From the NCBI RefSeq assembly GCF_023100905.1, contig NZ_CP064686.1, forward strand, positions 5,518,001 through 5,582,000: 64,000 nucleotides of DNA, written 5' to 3'. The stretch is from Bradyrhizobium sp. 4. Its GTDB lineage: Bacteria > Pseudomonadota > Alphaproteobacteria > Rhizobiales > Xanthobacteraceae. Positions 45,790 to 54,653 of this stretch are shown here, piece by piece. The notes under the pieces are model-generated. The model was not told the DNA's origin. It saw nothing but the letters and a program-made list of their open reading frames with translations, and did not search any database. How positions within the stretch are numbered: the first letter of the stretch is position 1; each line of letters opens with the position of its first letter. The position numbers and the translations under genes are program-made.

Positions 45790-46340
45790 TCGCCCGAGCT
45801 TTGCTTCGTCGCTTCACCCTCTTGTCCAAGAGGGCGCAGGGAAGGCCGGGTGCCGGCTGGCACCCGCGGTCCGCTGCGCGAAAAGCACACGCAGGAAAAC
45901 CGCACAGCAGCATACAGGTGTAGCCAATCACTCGGCCTTCCCTGCGCGATGATTGGACGGCTTATGCCGTGCTCTCCCGGGAGCCGAGTTCCTTTTGGCC
46001 TCCCTCACCCTCGCGAAATTCACCGACACCACGCCGGTTGACGCAAGTGCCGCATCCGCCAGAGCTTGACCGTAGCAACGACGGCCAGGACCACACGGTT
46101 TTGCCGTACGCACGGCCCGCCATTTCGTCACCGGTTTCGACGACGTTGTGCACGTTGCCGCCGACCTGATGACGAGACGAAGCCTAGCAGCGCCGCTCGT
46201 CGGAACGAAGCCTTGGGCTCACGGAAAGCAATCCGCCCTGCCCCACGCCTCGCACCCGAACGCTGCCGCGTCCACCGCAAGCCCGGCTCGCGAACGTGAC
46301 GACCACAAGATCGCCCCTCAAGGATGAGCCGGGATGGGCG
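45790..46340. repeat. Structured non-coding repeat element, Bradyrhizobium type
   Basis: No coding frame survives here, but the tract is densely structured. CGCAGGGAAGGCCG at 45835-45848 is exactly reverse-complemented at 45933-45946; GGGTGCC/GGCACCC (about 45848-45865) forms a hairpin between them; CACACGGTTTTGCCGT lies near 46092-46108. The order of these blocks (the basic arms, the GGCTTATGCCGT stretch near 45958, the GGTTTTGCC stretch) is one I recognise as a recurrent intergenic element in Bradyrhizobium genomes. Its function is unknown, and the recognition is from memory. Edges are approximate. Confidence 0.6.
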
Positions 46341-46353
46341 ACACATACGCCAT

Positions 46354-46368
46354 TTCCGAATTTCGGTA
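46354..46368. promoter_or_regulatory. TTCCG-N5-CGGTA match outside the S24 region
   Basis: TTCCGAATTTCGGTA matches the operator ahead of the S24 repressor (13145-13159) at 13 of 15 positions, but there is no gene start close by on either strand. It may be a chance hit or a regulatory site of an unrecognised transcript. Confidence 0.25.
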
Positions 46369-46507
46369 AAGTGGAATATTTTTCCCGAAGGGGATTGACG
46401 CGCCCGCGACACAGGCCGCGCAATGACACGCCTCGCGTAGAAGCAACAAGGGGCGGCGCAAAACACCGCCCCTTTGGCGCAATCAAGACTGCGGCGAGGA
46501 CAGGCGC

Positions 46508-46897
46508 CTAATACGGCTGATAATAGCCACGCGGACCATAATAGGGACCGCCGCCGTAATATCCCTGGCCGCCGTAGTAAGGACGGGGTCCGTAATTATA
46601 GCGGTCCTCGTAGTACTCTTGGCGTCTGCTCTCTGCGATCGCGCCGCCGATCAGACCTGCCGCCACGCCCATGAAGGCGAGACCTGCAGCGTTCGGACCT
46701 CGTCGATAATAGCGGTGGCGGCGAGCGGCGCTGAAATCGGTGGCAGCCGGAGCGGCCGGGCCCGCGGCAGCGGCCTTGGTGGGCGCGGGCGAGTCGGCAG
46801 CCGAAGGCGTGATAGAGGCCGTAATCAGAGCGAGACTTGCGAAAACCGCCAACACAGCGTTGCGGCCGGCTGCAGAAATCATCGGTCCTTTATTCAT
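46508..46897 (-). CDS. Exported Gly/Tyr-rich hypothetical protein
   Basis: A 129-residue protein. Signal peptide residues 1-34 (core AVLAVFASLALITA), a Pro/Ala-rich stretch, a short hydrophobic glycine-zipper-like GLAFMGVAAGLIGGAIAES (about residue 72), and a C-terminal YYGGQGYYGGGPYYGP repeat. A glycine-zipper plus Gly/Tyr tail suggests an envelope or outer-membrane-associated protein. AGGGAAGG precedes the ATG. No family was named with confidence. It is a single gene. Confidence 0.65.
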   Translation of the reverse strand: MNKGPMISAAGRNAVLAVFASLALITASITPSAADSPAPTKAAAAGPAAPAATDFSAARRHRYYRRGPNAAGLAFMGVAAGLIGGAIAESRRQEYYEDRYNYGPRPYYGGQGYYGGGPYYGPRGYYQPY

Positions 46898-47185
46898 CGT
46901 GACCTTCCCTGTTCTCGCTCAAAGCGACATAATCAAACAAGACCTAATGCACAAACCACTGAAATGGTTTCGTGATCGCGGCAATCTGCCACGCTTTGAA
47001 CGATTGTAAACCGAACGTCCACATCCAGCTTGAACCATCCAACATGAGCGGATAATGAACGGACGCACCGTTTTTCGGTCGCCGTAAGCGTTTTACGTGA
47101 ACCAACGCATCAACCGACGTCGTCGGGATCGATGCCATTTTTGGGTTCACCGTGACTGACGCGTCCTATTCCAAAGAGAAATCAG

Positions 47186-47444
47186 ATGATTGCGGTTCGC
47201 AAACTGCCGGCGCGCTATGCGCCGATCGTGATGCCATTCGTGCTGTCCATCCTCATGACGGCCGTGGTGTCGGTCATTTCCACGCTTCGAAGCCTCGGCG
47301 CAACGCCGGCGTTTCTCGCGACCTGGCCGGGCGCCTGGGCGCTGTCAATGGCTCGTCGCGTTTCCGACGCTGCTGATGGTGCTGCCGCTGGTCCGCCGGA
47401 TCGTGGCTAGCGTCGTTGCCGTTCCCTCCCAATCGGGCCGATAG
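47186..47444 (+). pseudogene. DUF2798-family membrane protein with a one-base frameshift
   Basis: The frame from ATG 47186 encodes a DUF2798-like N-terminus (RKLPARYAPIVMPFVLSILM, helix 1, then the LRSLGATPAFLATWPGAWALS stretch) as far as about 47347. The family's second half (WLVAFPTLLMVLPLVRRIVA) then appears in the next frame, from 47349 to the stop at 47442-47444. An extra A in TCAATGG at 47347-47348 accounts for the shift. The intact protein would be about 85 residues with two membrane helices. It is either a recent pseudogene or a sequencing error. Upstream is an AAAGAG-type site. Confidence 0.8.
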
Positions 47445-47494
47445 CGGGCGCGGACGGCGGCGCATGATGCACGCCGTCCCGCTTCCGCATGACC

Positions 47495-49282
47495 TTACGA
47501 CAGCGCCCCGAGCACGCCGCGCGTCGCCTTGTCGATCTCCTCGACATAGCGGCGCCGGACGAAGGTCTCAGTGAGGAAGCCGACCACCTTGCGGCTGTCG
47601 GTGGAATCGACCACCGCCAGCATTTCGGCCTCCGCCTCGTCGAACACCGCCATCGCCGATTTCACGTTCATTTCCGGGATCAGCACGATCTCGGTCAGGC
47701 GCGCGAGCTCGATCACCTGGATCTCGTCGGCGATGCTGTCGAGGTCGCCGGAGAACAGGTCGGGCAGCAGGACGAGGCCGACATATTCGTCCGCATTGTT
47801 GACGATGACGATCCCGGGCCGCGAGCCCAGCGCGAATTCACGGCGGACCGCGGCGATCGTCGTGGTCGACGGCACCTTGCCGACATCGGAGCGCATCAGC
47901 CGCTCGACGGTGAGGTTGCGCAGCCAGCCGACGTCGTTGGCGCTGCGGATGGTCTCGCCGCGCAGATGCAGGCGCCAGGTCGAGAAGGAGTGTCCGAACA
48001 TGAAGCGGACGCAGATCGAGGTGACGATGCAGCCGGCCAGCACCACGGCGGTGACGTCGACGTTGCGGGTCATCTCGAGCACGAGGAACGACATGGTCAA
48101 GGGACCGCCGACGATGGCGACACCGAGCGTCGCCATGCCCGTCAGCATCGCGACCAGCGGATCGATCACGAAGTTCGGGCTGATCAAGACCAGCACCGCG
48201 GCAAAGAACTTTCCGATCAGGCTCCCGACGAACAGCGAGGCAAAGAACAGCCCGCCGCGGAAGCCGGAGGCGAGCGAGATCAGGCAGGCCGTCACCTTCA
48301 AGGCGATGATCAGCGCGATCAGGCCGATCGTCATGTCGTGAAAGAGATCGAGCACCATCGCGCCGTGGCCGGCCGCCAGCACCTGCGGCGTGACAATCGC
48401 AAAGCCCCCGACGATGAGGCCGCCGATCACCGGGCGCAGCCAGACCGGCAGCCATTTGAACAGGCGCTCGAACATCGAGGACGAGCGCATCACGGCGATG
48501 CCGACGCCGCTGGTGACGAGGGCGAGCCCGATCAGCGCCAGATATTGCTCGACGCCGACGGCGCTGACCTTGGGGATTTCGAGCGAGTATGGCGCGCCGC
48601 CGAGCCATTGCGCGGTCAGCGCACCGGCGAGCGAGGCGGCGAGGATCGGCGCGGCGCTGCCGACCGAATAGACGCCAACGATGAGCTCGCAGGCGTAGAA
48701 GGCGCCCGTGATCGGTGCACCGAAGGCCGCCGCGATCGCCGCAGCGGCGCCGCAGCCGACGATCAGGCGCAGATCGTTGCGTCGCAGATTGAAGAACTTG
48801 CCGAGCAGCGAGGCGATGCCCGAGCCGATCTGGGTATAGCCGGCCTCGAGGCCGACTGAGGCGCCGCAACCGTTCGAGATCAACGTCTGGCTCGACACCA
48901 CCATGCTGTCGCGCATCGACAGATTGCCGCCACGCAGCGCGTTCGCCTCGATCGGATCGACCGCACTGGAGAGCTTGAGCCGTCGCCGCCACCACTCCAT
49001 GATACCGAGCGCCAATCCACCCAGCGCGGGCGCAATCAGCGCGGCCCAAGGACTGACGCTGGTATTGGCAGACAGGCGGACATCGATGGGAATGCCGTAG
49101 ATCACCATATGGGCGATCTGTGCAATCTCGGCCATCAGCGTCACGATGGCGCCGGCAAGCGTGCCGATCACCAGCGCCAGCGGGATCAGATAGAATTCGT
49201 TGCTGCGCAGCAGCGCCCGCAGCCGAACCATGACGCGGTTCGTCCCCTTGCGGTCGGCGAGATGTCTGATCCGCAGGAACAC
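47495..49282 (-). CDS. ClC-family chloride channel/antiporter with CBS domains
   Basis: A 595-residue protein with about 10-12 membrane helices (about residues 30-430) and two CBS-like domains in the C-terminal part (LMRSDVGKVPSTTTIAAV and VLIPEMNVKSAMAVFDEAEA). The ClC pattern is present but divergent: SVGLEAGYTQIGSG keeps a Glu at the gating position but not the usual G(K/R)EGP spelling, and the first-helix GSGIP motif is not evident. It would move chloride or a related anion across the inner membrane. The start at 49282 is the longest form; the next gene lies 12 bp upstream on the same strand. Confidence 0.87.
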   Translation of the reverse strand: MFLRIRHLADRKGTNRVMVRLRALLRSNEFYLIPLALVIGTLAGAIVTLMAEIAQIAHMVIYGIPIDVRLSANTSVSPWAALIAPALGGLALGIMEWWRRRLKLSSAVDPIEANALRGGNLSMRDSMVVSSQTLISNGCGASVGLEAGYTQIGSGIASLLGKFFNLRRNDLRLIVGCGAAAAIAAAFGAPITGAFYACELIVGVYSVGSAAPILAASLAGALTAQWLGGAPYSLEIPKVSAVGVEQYLALIGLALVTSGVGIAVMRSSSMFERLFKWLPVWLRPVIGGLIVGGFAIVTPQVLAAGHGAMVLDLFHDMTIGLIALIIALKVTACLISLASGFRGGLFFASLFVGSLIGKFFAAVLVLISPNFVIDPLVAMLTGMATLGVAIVGGPLTMSFLVLEMTRNVDVTAVVLAGCIVTSICVRFMFGHSFSTWRLHLRGETIRSANDVGWLRNLTVERLMRSDVGKVPSTTTIAAVRREFALGSRPGIVIVNNADEYVGLVLLPDLFSGDLDSIADEIQVIELARLTEIVLIPEMNVKSAMAVFDEAEAEMLAVVDSTDSRKVVGFLTETFVRRRYVEEIDKATRGVLGALS

Positions 49283-49294
49283 TTTCTGCCCGCC

Positions 49295-49948
49295 CTACCC
49301 TTCCGACATGCCGTAGCCGGACATGCGCTGGCGGACCCGCTCGATCTCGGCGCTCGACAGCAGCGGCGGCTCTCCGATCTGGAGACAGCCGTGATATTGC
49401 CGCGCCAGCGTCTCGGCCTCGACGGCGAGCCACATCGCCTTGTCCAGCGACTTCCCGATCGCGATCATGCCGTGATGGTCGAGCAGGCAGGCAAGCCGGC
49501 CCTCCAGCGCCCGAACGGCATGCTCGGACAGCTCCATCGTTCCGAAGGTGGCATAGGGCGCGCAGCGGATGCTGTCGCCGCCGGCGGCCGCGATCATGTA
49601 GTGCACGGGCGGGATCTCCAGGCCCATGATCGCCAAGATGGTGCAATAGGTCGGATGGGCGTGGACGACAGCGTTGATTTCGGGCCGGGCCTTCAGGATG
49701 TCGAGGTGGAAGCGCCACTCGCTGGACGGCTTCTGATCGGGCGCGTGCGAGCCGTCCATGGTCATGAACACGATCTGGTCCGGCGTCATGGCGTCGTAGG
49801 GCACGCTGGTCGGGGTCACCAGAAGCCCGTCCACATGCCGGACGCTGATATTGCCCGAGGTGCCCTGGTTGATGCCGAGCGCGTTCATGCGGCGGCAGGC
49901 GCCGATGATGGCCAGTCTCTTGTCGAGCTCGTCCGCTGTCATCGACAT
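49295..49948 (-). CDS. Class II aldolase/adducin-family protein
   Basis: A 217-residue protein of the L-fuculose-phosphate aldolase/adducin fold. The zinc-binding region is VVHAHPTYCTIL (about residue 90) and a later ACLLDHHGMIAIG (about 155); the N-terminal NQGTSGNISVR (about residue 27) binds phosphate. The Glu of SSEWRFHLDIL (about 75) is the catalytic acid. Substrate (fuculose-P, ribulose-P or similar) cannot be told. It lies 12 bp upstream of the ClC gene on the same strand, possibly a transcription unit, but the two have no known link. Confidence 0.85.
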   Translation of the reverse strand: MSMTADELDKRLAIIGACRRMNALGINQGTSGNISVRHVDGLLVTPTSVPYDAMTPDQIVFMTMDGSHAPDQKPSSEWRFHLDILKARPEINAVVHAHPTYCTILAIMGLEIPPVHYMIAAAGGDSIRCAPYATFGTMELSEHAVRALEGRLACLLDHHGMIAIGKSLDKAMWLAVEAETLARQYHGCLQIGEPPLLSSAEIERVRQRMSGYGMSEG

Positions 49949-50105
49949 CTCGATTTCCTGACGATGGGCGCCTGTCAGACGGGGAGTACGTCAAGCAATA
50001 TGGCAGCGCAAGAGAAAGCGGGCCGGATCGCGCGCGAGCCCGCCAGCCGCCGCGTGGCATCATGAAATAAACATGAAAATCAACGCATTAACAATTGTCG
50101 CAGCT

Positions 50106-50732
50106 CTACGGCAAGCTCGCCCGGACCGCTGCGATCCCATTGATCACGAACTGCACCGAATAGGCCGCGAGCAGCATGCCGAGCACGCGTGAGAGGACGG
50201 CGTTGCCGGTGCGTCCAAGGCTCCGCGCGATCATGTTCGCGAAGATAAAGCAGAGCGTGCAGAGCAGGCACACCGAGAGCACGACCGCGATGATGATCGC
50301 GAGCCTCGGACCGTAGCCGGCATCGCCCGTCAGGAGCAGCGTGGTCGCGATCGCGCCGGGACCGGCCATCATCGGGATCGCCAGCGGGAATACCGCGACG
50401 TCGGAGGCATGCTCGGAGCTTGCCTTGTCGGCCTCGCGAGCCTCGCGATGCGGACGGTCGCCGAAGATCATCTGGTAGGACACGCCGAACAGCAGCAGTC
50501 CGCCGGCGATCTGGAAGGCGGGGATGCCGATCCCGAGCTGGCGCAGCAGCCAGTTTCCGATCAGGGCGATCACCACCAGGATCGACGCCGCAATCAGCGG
50601 CGCGCGCAGCGCGATGGTGCGCTTGGTCTTGTCGGGCATACCTCCGGTCGCGGCAAGGAAGGCCGGCGCAAGGCCCACGGGATCGACCACGAGCAGCAGC
50701 GTCACGAACGCAGATAAGGTGAAGTCGATCAT
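50106..50732 (-). CDS. MarC-family integral membrane protein
   Basis: A 208-residue protein with six predicted membrane helices. MIDFTLSAFVTLLLVVDPVG at the start and IPMMAGPGAIATTLLL (about residue 113) are family hallmarks. MarC proteins were once linked to antibiotic resistance, but that is not supported, and their substrate is unknown. ATG 50732 is chosen over the open frame to 50822. It is divergent from a small membrane protein 89 bp away. Confidence 0.88.
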   Translation of the reverse strand: MIDFTLSAFVTLLLVVDPVGLAPAFLAATGGMPDKTKRTIALRAPLIAASILVVIALIGNWLLRQLGIGIPAFQIAGGLLLFGVSYQMIFGDRPHREAREADKASSEHASDVAVFPLAIPMMAGPGAIATTLLLTGDAGYGPRLAIIIAVVLSVCLLCTLCFIFANMIARSLGRTGNAVLSRVLGMLLAAYSVQFVINGIAAVRASLP

Positions 50733-50821
50733 GTCTCGGTGGGCTCCCTGGACGCAGGAACGATGGCTGGCGGAGTGACTTAGCCCGACAGAACCGCTTT
50801 GAAAATCACCGGAGATGCACA

Positions 50822-51028
50822 ATGAGCGACAGTGGAATTGGAATGTTGCTGGGCCAGCTTTCGGGCAACCTGCTCTGGCTCTGGTTCATCGGAGCCTTCG
50901 TGCTGGGTGCGGTCCTCGTCTACGGCGTGGCGAAGGCGGGGCGCCTGCGGCGCCACGAGCGCGCGCAGCTTGACCGCAACACCGAGGCGCGGCAGCGGCA
51001 GGAAGATCCCTACAAGCGTCCGACCTGA
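50822..51028 (+). CDS. Small membrane protein
   Basis: A 68-residue protein with one membrane helix (LLWLWFIGAFVLGAVLVYGV, residues about 17-36) and a basic Arg-rich cytoplasmic tail ending QEDPYKRPT. GGAGA precedes the ATG by seven bases. Typical of small stress-linked membrane proteins; no family named. It lies between MarC and the YciE-like gene. Confidence 0.65.
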   Translation: MSDSGIGMLLGQLSGNLLWLWFIGAFVLGAVLVYGVAKAGRLRRHERAQLDRNTEARQRQEDPYKRPT

Positions 51029-51128
51029 GCGCAGGTTGCCGTTTGGAACTTTCGTTCTCCGAAAGCTTTTGATCGCCTGAGGATTGCGGAAGGCGATGCC
51101 TTCGCGTGTCACCTCAAGAGGAGGATGT

Positions 51129-51695
51129 ATGGCCAAGAAAGCAAAGAAGCGCACAACCAAGAAATCGTCGACGGGCCGTGCCCGTCAGGCGCCGAAGATG
51201 TTGAGCGACCTATTCCTGGAAACGCTCAAGGACATCTATTTCGCCGAGAACAAGATCATCAAGACCTTGCCCAAGATGGCCAAGGCTGCCAACTCGAAGG
51301 AGCTCGCGGCGGCTTTCAACAAGCATCTGCGCGAAACGCAGGGTCAGGTCAAACGTCTGGACCAGATCTTCAAAATGCTAGGCAAGCCGGCCCGCGGCAA
51401 GCCTTGCGAAGCGATCAACGGCATCACCGACGAAGGCGCCGAGATCATGAAGGAGTTCAAGAACGCGCCTGCGCTCGACGCCGGTCTGCTCGCAGCCGCG
51501 CAGGCGGTCGAGCATTACGAAATCTCCCGCTACGGCACCTTGCGCACCTGGGCTGAGGAGCTCGGCATGCAGGACGCCGCAAGGCTGCTGCAGGCGACGC
51601 TGGACGAGGAAGAGGCGACCGATCACGCGCTGACCGAGCTCGCCACCTCCGTGATCAACCTCGAGGCGGAAGAGGAATACCGCCAGGCGGCCTGA
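51129..51695 (+). CDS. YciE/YciF-like ferritin-like protein (DUF892)
   Basis: A 188-residue protein. A basic N-terminal stretch MAKKAKKRTTKKSSTGRARQ is followed by a four-helix bundle: LSDLFLETLKDIYFAENKII, AFNKHLRETQGQVKRLDQIF, ALDAGLLAAAQAVEHYEISRY and LLQATLDEEEATDHALTELA. The Glu/His positions (AENKI, EHYEIS, DEEEATDH) would form the di-metal site. Family members are stress-induced and have no settled function. AGGAGG lies a few bases upstream of the ATG at 51129. A clear terminator follows. Confidence 0.88.
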   Translation: MAKKAKKRTTKKSSTGRARQAPKMLSDLFLETLKDIYFAENKIIKTLPKMAKAANSKELAAAFNKHLRETQGQVKRLDQIFKMLGKPARGKPCEAINGITDEGAEIMKEFKNAPALDAGLLAAAQAVEHYEISRYGTLRTWAEELGMQDAARLLQATLDEEEATDHALTELATSVINLEAEEEYRQAA

Positions 51696-51718
51696 GCCGC
51701 ACATCGCGTGACAACGGA

Positions 51719-51754
51719 GCGCCGCGGTCTGGAAGGCCGCGGCGCTTGTCTTTT
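51719..51754 (+). terminator. Rho-independent terminator after the YciE-like gene
   Basis: GCGCCGCGG (51719-51727) pairs perfectly with CCGCGGCGC (51737-51745) and is followed by TTGTCTTTT. It lies 24 bp after the YciE-like stop and before the Hsp20 gene. Confidence 0.85.
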
Positions 51755-51850
51755 CGGATCGCACGATCCGCATGGCACCTCCGCGCCGCCGGGCTGGAAT
51801 TCTTGGGAACCGGCCCCATATTCAGCGTTCCCCACCGCCGAGCCTGCATC

Positions 51851-52234
51851 ATGCAACCCAAAAATCCCCTCGACTGGATGCTGTCCGAAGCCCTGGACTC
51901 GCTGACCCGCGCCGAACGGCTGCGCCAGCAGTTCGGCCGCCAGGAAGCCTGCTGGGAGCCGCCGATCGACGTGCTCGAAACCGAGCATGAGCTCCTGATC
52001 CTGGTCGCGCTTCCCGGCGTCAATCCCGACAATGTCGAGACTGTCATCCATGACGGCGTGCTCGTCATCTCCGGCCAGCGCACCCTTCCGCCGGAGCTTC
52101 GCAACGCCCGCATCCACCGGCTCGAACTGCCGCAGGGGCGTTTTGAGCGCCGCATTGCATTGCCCGTTGGCCGCTACGCCATCAGCCGCTTCGTGATGGA
52201 CGGCTGCGTCGCGCTGCGCCTCGCCAAATCCTGA
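51851..52234 (+). CDS. Small heat-shock protein (Hsp20 family)
   Basis: A 127-residue alpha-crystallin-domain chaperone. WEPPIDVLETEHELLILVAL begins the domain; NPDNVETVIHDGVLVISGQR and FERRIALPVG contain the conserved A-x-x-x-n-G-v-L and F-x-R strands. It would bind unfolding proteins to prevent aggregation. ATG 51851 fits the MQPKNPLDWML start. It lies eight bases before lon and is probably co-transcribed with it, linking holdase and protease. No ROSE-type RNA thermometer was seen upstream. Confidence 0.87.
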   Translation: MQPKNPLDWMLSEALDSLTRAERLRQQFGRQEACWEPPIDVLETEHELLILVALPGVNPDNVETVIHDGVLVISGQRTLPPELRNARIHRLELPQGRFERRIALPVGRYAISRFVMDGCVALRLAKS

Positions 52235-52242
52235 GGTCGATC

Positions 52243-54648
52243 ATGGCCACCGAACCAATGAATACCGCACAGACAAGTCCCCAGAGCAATTCCGACGTGA
52301 AAATCCCCGAAGACGCGCTGATCATCATCCCCGTGCGCGAGATGGTGCTGTTCCCCGGCGCCATCGCGCCGATCGCGATCGCGCGGCCGAAGTCGGTCGC
52401 CGCCGCGCAACAGGCGCTGCGCGAGCAGCGGCCGGTCGGCATCGTCCTGCAACGCAGCCCCGAGACCGAGGAGCCCGGACCGGACGACCTCTATCGGGTC
52501 GCGACCATCGCCAACATCGTGCGCTACATCACCGCGCCCGACGGCACCCATCACATCGTTTGCCAAGGCGTGCAGCGCGCGCGCATCCTCGACTTCCTGC
52601 CGGGGACGCCGTTCCCGGCCGCGCGGATCCAGCAGATTCCGGAGCCGACCACGAGCACGCCCGAGATCGAGGCCCGCGGGCTGAACCTGCAGCGCCAGGC
52701 CATCGAGGCGATCGAGCTGCTGCCGCAGGCACCGCCCGAACTGATCGCGATGTTCCAGGGCACCACCGCGCCCGGCGCGCTGGCGGACCTGGCGACCTCG
52801 TTCATGGACATCAAGCCGCAGGACAAGCAGGAGGTGCTGGAGACCATCGACCTCGCTCTGCGTGTCGAGAAGGTGTCGAAGCATCTGGCCGAACGGCTGG
52901 AGGTGCTGCGCATCAGCAACGAGATCGGCCAGCAGACCCGCGCCAGCTTCGACGAGCGGCAGCGCGAAGCGATCCTGCGCGAGCAGATGGCGACCATCCA
53001 GCGCCAGCTCGGCGAAGGCGACGGCAAGGCGGCCGAGGTCGCCGAGCTGACCGCTGCCATAGCCAAGGCCAACATGCCGCCCGAGGCGGACGCTCATGCG
53101 AAGAAGGAGCTGCGCCGCTACGAGCGCATGCCGGAGGCCGCCGGCGAGGCCGGCATGGTCCGCACTTACCTGGACTGGCTGATCGAGCTGCCGTGGGCGC
53201 TGCCCGCGGAGAAGCCGATCGACATCAAGGAAGCGCGCCGCATCCTCGATGCCGATCACTTTGGCCTGGAGAAGATCAAGAGCCGGATCATCGAATATCT
53301 GGCGGTGCGCAAGCTGGCGCCGCAGGGCAAGGCGCCGATCCTGTGCTTCGTCGGACCGCCCGGGGTCGGCAAGACCTCGCTCGGCCAATCCATCGCACGC
53401 GCGATGGATCGTCCCTTCGTGCGCGTCAGCCTCGGCGGCGTGCATGACGAGGCCGAGATCCGCGGCCATCGGCGCACCTATATCGGCGCGCTGCCCGGCA
53501 ACATCATCCAGGGCATCAAGAAGGCCGGCACCCGGAACTGCGTCATGATGCTGGACGAGATCGACAAGATGGGCCGCGGCGTGCAGGGCGATCCTTCCGC
53601 AGCGATGCTGGAGGTGCTCGACCCCGAGCAGAACGGGACGTTCCGGGATAATTACCTGGGCGTGCCCTTCGACCTATCGCGCGTGGTGTTCATCGCGACC
53701 GCCAACATGCTGGACCAGATCCCGGGTCCGTTGCTGGACCGCATGGAGCTGATCAGCCTCACCGGCTACACCCAGGAAGAGAAGCTGGAGATCGCGAAGC
53801 GCTATCTGGTGCGGCGGCAGCTCGAGGCCAATGGCTTGACGCCGGAGCAAGCCGAGATCGAGCCGGAGGCGCTGCAACTGGTGGTCAAGGGCTACACCCG
53901 CGAAGCCGGCGTGCGTAACCTCGAGCGCGAGATCGGCAAGCTGTTCCGCCATGCTGCCGTGCAGGTCGCCGAAGGCACGGCTGCCAAGGTCGTCGTGGCG
54001 CCGAAGGATATCGGCACCGTGCTCGGCCAGCCGCGCTTCGAAGGCGAGATCGCGCAGCGCACCAGCATCCCAGGCGTGGCCACCGGCCTTGCCTGGACGC
54101 CGGTCGGTGGCGACATCCTGTTCATCGAGGCCTCGCGGGTATCCGGTCGCGGCGGGATGATCCTGACCGGCCAGCTCGGCGAGGTCATGCGCGAGAGCGT
54201 GCAGGCTGCGATGACGCTGGTGAAGAGCAAGGCCACGCAGCTGGGCATCGATCCGCAGCTGTTCGAAAAGAGCGACATCCACGTTCACGTGCCCGCAGGC
54301 GCGACCCCGAAGGACGGGCCGAGCGCGGGCGTTGCGATGTTCACGGCGCTGACGTCCCTGCTCACCAACCGCACGGTGCGCAGCGACACCGCCATGACCG
54401 GCGAGATCTCGCTGCGCGGCCTGGTGCTCCCGGTCGGCGGCATCAAGGAGAAGGTGGTGGCGGCTGCGGCCGCGGGCCTGAAGCGGGTGATGCTGCCGGC
54501 GCGCAACAAGCGGGACTACGACGACATCCCGCAGAGCGCGCGGGATAACCTCGAATTCATCTGGCTTGAGCGCGTCGACGAAGCCATCGCCGCGGCGCTC
54601 GAGCCGGCCGAGGCCAAGATCGAGGCCAAGGTCGAAGCGGCGGAGTGA
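52243..54648 (+). CDS. lon: ATP-dependent Lon protease
   Basis: An 801-residue Lon (La) protease. The N-terminal LON substrate-recognition domain spans about residues 20-215. The AAA+ module has GPPGVGKTSLGQSIA (about residue 370) and a Walker B region VMMLDEIDKMG. The C-terminal protease has the catalytic Ser694 (TPKDGPSAG) and Lys737 (VGGIKEKV, second Lys), separated by 43 residues exactly as in E. coli. It degrades damaged and regulatory proteins in the cytoplasm. The locus is not the clpX-lon-hup arrangement; it follows Hsp20, so it may be a second or stress-linked copy (inference). Length is normal. Confidence 0.95.
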   Translation: MATEPMNTAQTSPQSNSDVKIPEDALIIIPVREMVLFPGAIAPIAIARPKSVAAAQQALREQRPVGIVLQRSPETEEPGPDDLYRVATIANIVRYITAPDGTHHIVCQGVQRARILDFLPGTPFPAARIQQIPEPTTSTPEIEARGLNLQRQAIEAIELLPQAPPELIAMFQGTTAPGALADLATSFMDIKPQDKQEVLETIDLALRVEKVSKHLAERLEVLRISNEIGQQTRASFDERQREAILREQMATIQRQLGEGDGKAAEVAELTAAIAKANMPPEADAHAKKELRRYERMPEAAGEAGMVRTYLDWLIELPWALPAEKPIDIKEARRILDADHFGLEKIKSRIIEYLAVRKLAPQGKAPILCFVGPPGVGKTSLGQSIARAMDRPFVRVSLGGVHDEAEIRGHRRTYIGALPGNIIQGIKKAGTRNCVMMLDEIDKMGRGVQGDPSAAMLEVLDPEQNGTFRDNYLGVPFDLSRVVFIATANMLDQIPGPLLDRMELISLTGYTQEEKLEIAKRYLVRRQLEANGLTPEQAEIEPEALQLVVKGYTREAGVRNLEREIGKLFRHAAVQVAEGTAAKVVVAPKDIGTVLGQPRFEGEIAQRTSIPGVATGLAWTPVGGDILFIEASRVSGRGGMILTGQLGEVMRESVQAAMTLVKSKATQLGIDPQLFEKSDIHVHVPAGATPKDGPSAGVAMFTALTSLLTNRTVRSDTAMTGEISLRGLVLPVGGIKEKVVAAAAAGLKRVMLPARNKRDYDDIPQSARDNLEFIWLERVDEAIAAALEPAEAKIEAKVEAAE

Positions 54649-54653
54649 ATGCG

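Noticed and set aside
47838..50063. A 741-codon open frame on the minus strand
   Set aside because: It runs out of frame over the ClC and aldolase genes, which have clear family motifs in another frame; its own composition is Arg/Asp-rich without any motif.
51806..51829. GGAAC-N15-CGTT resembling an EcfG general-stress promoter before Hsp20
   Set aside because: The spacer is one to two bases shorter than the 16-17 usual for that sigma factor, so I do not call it.
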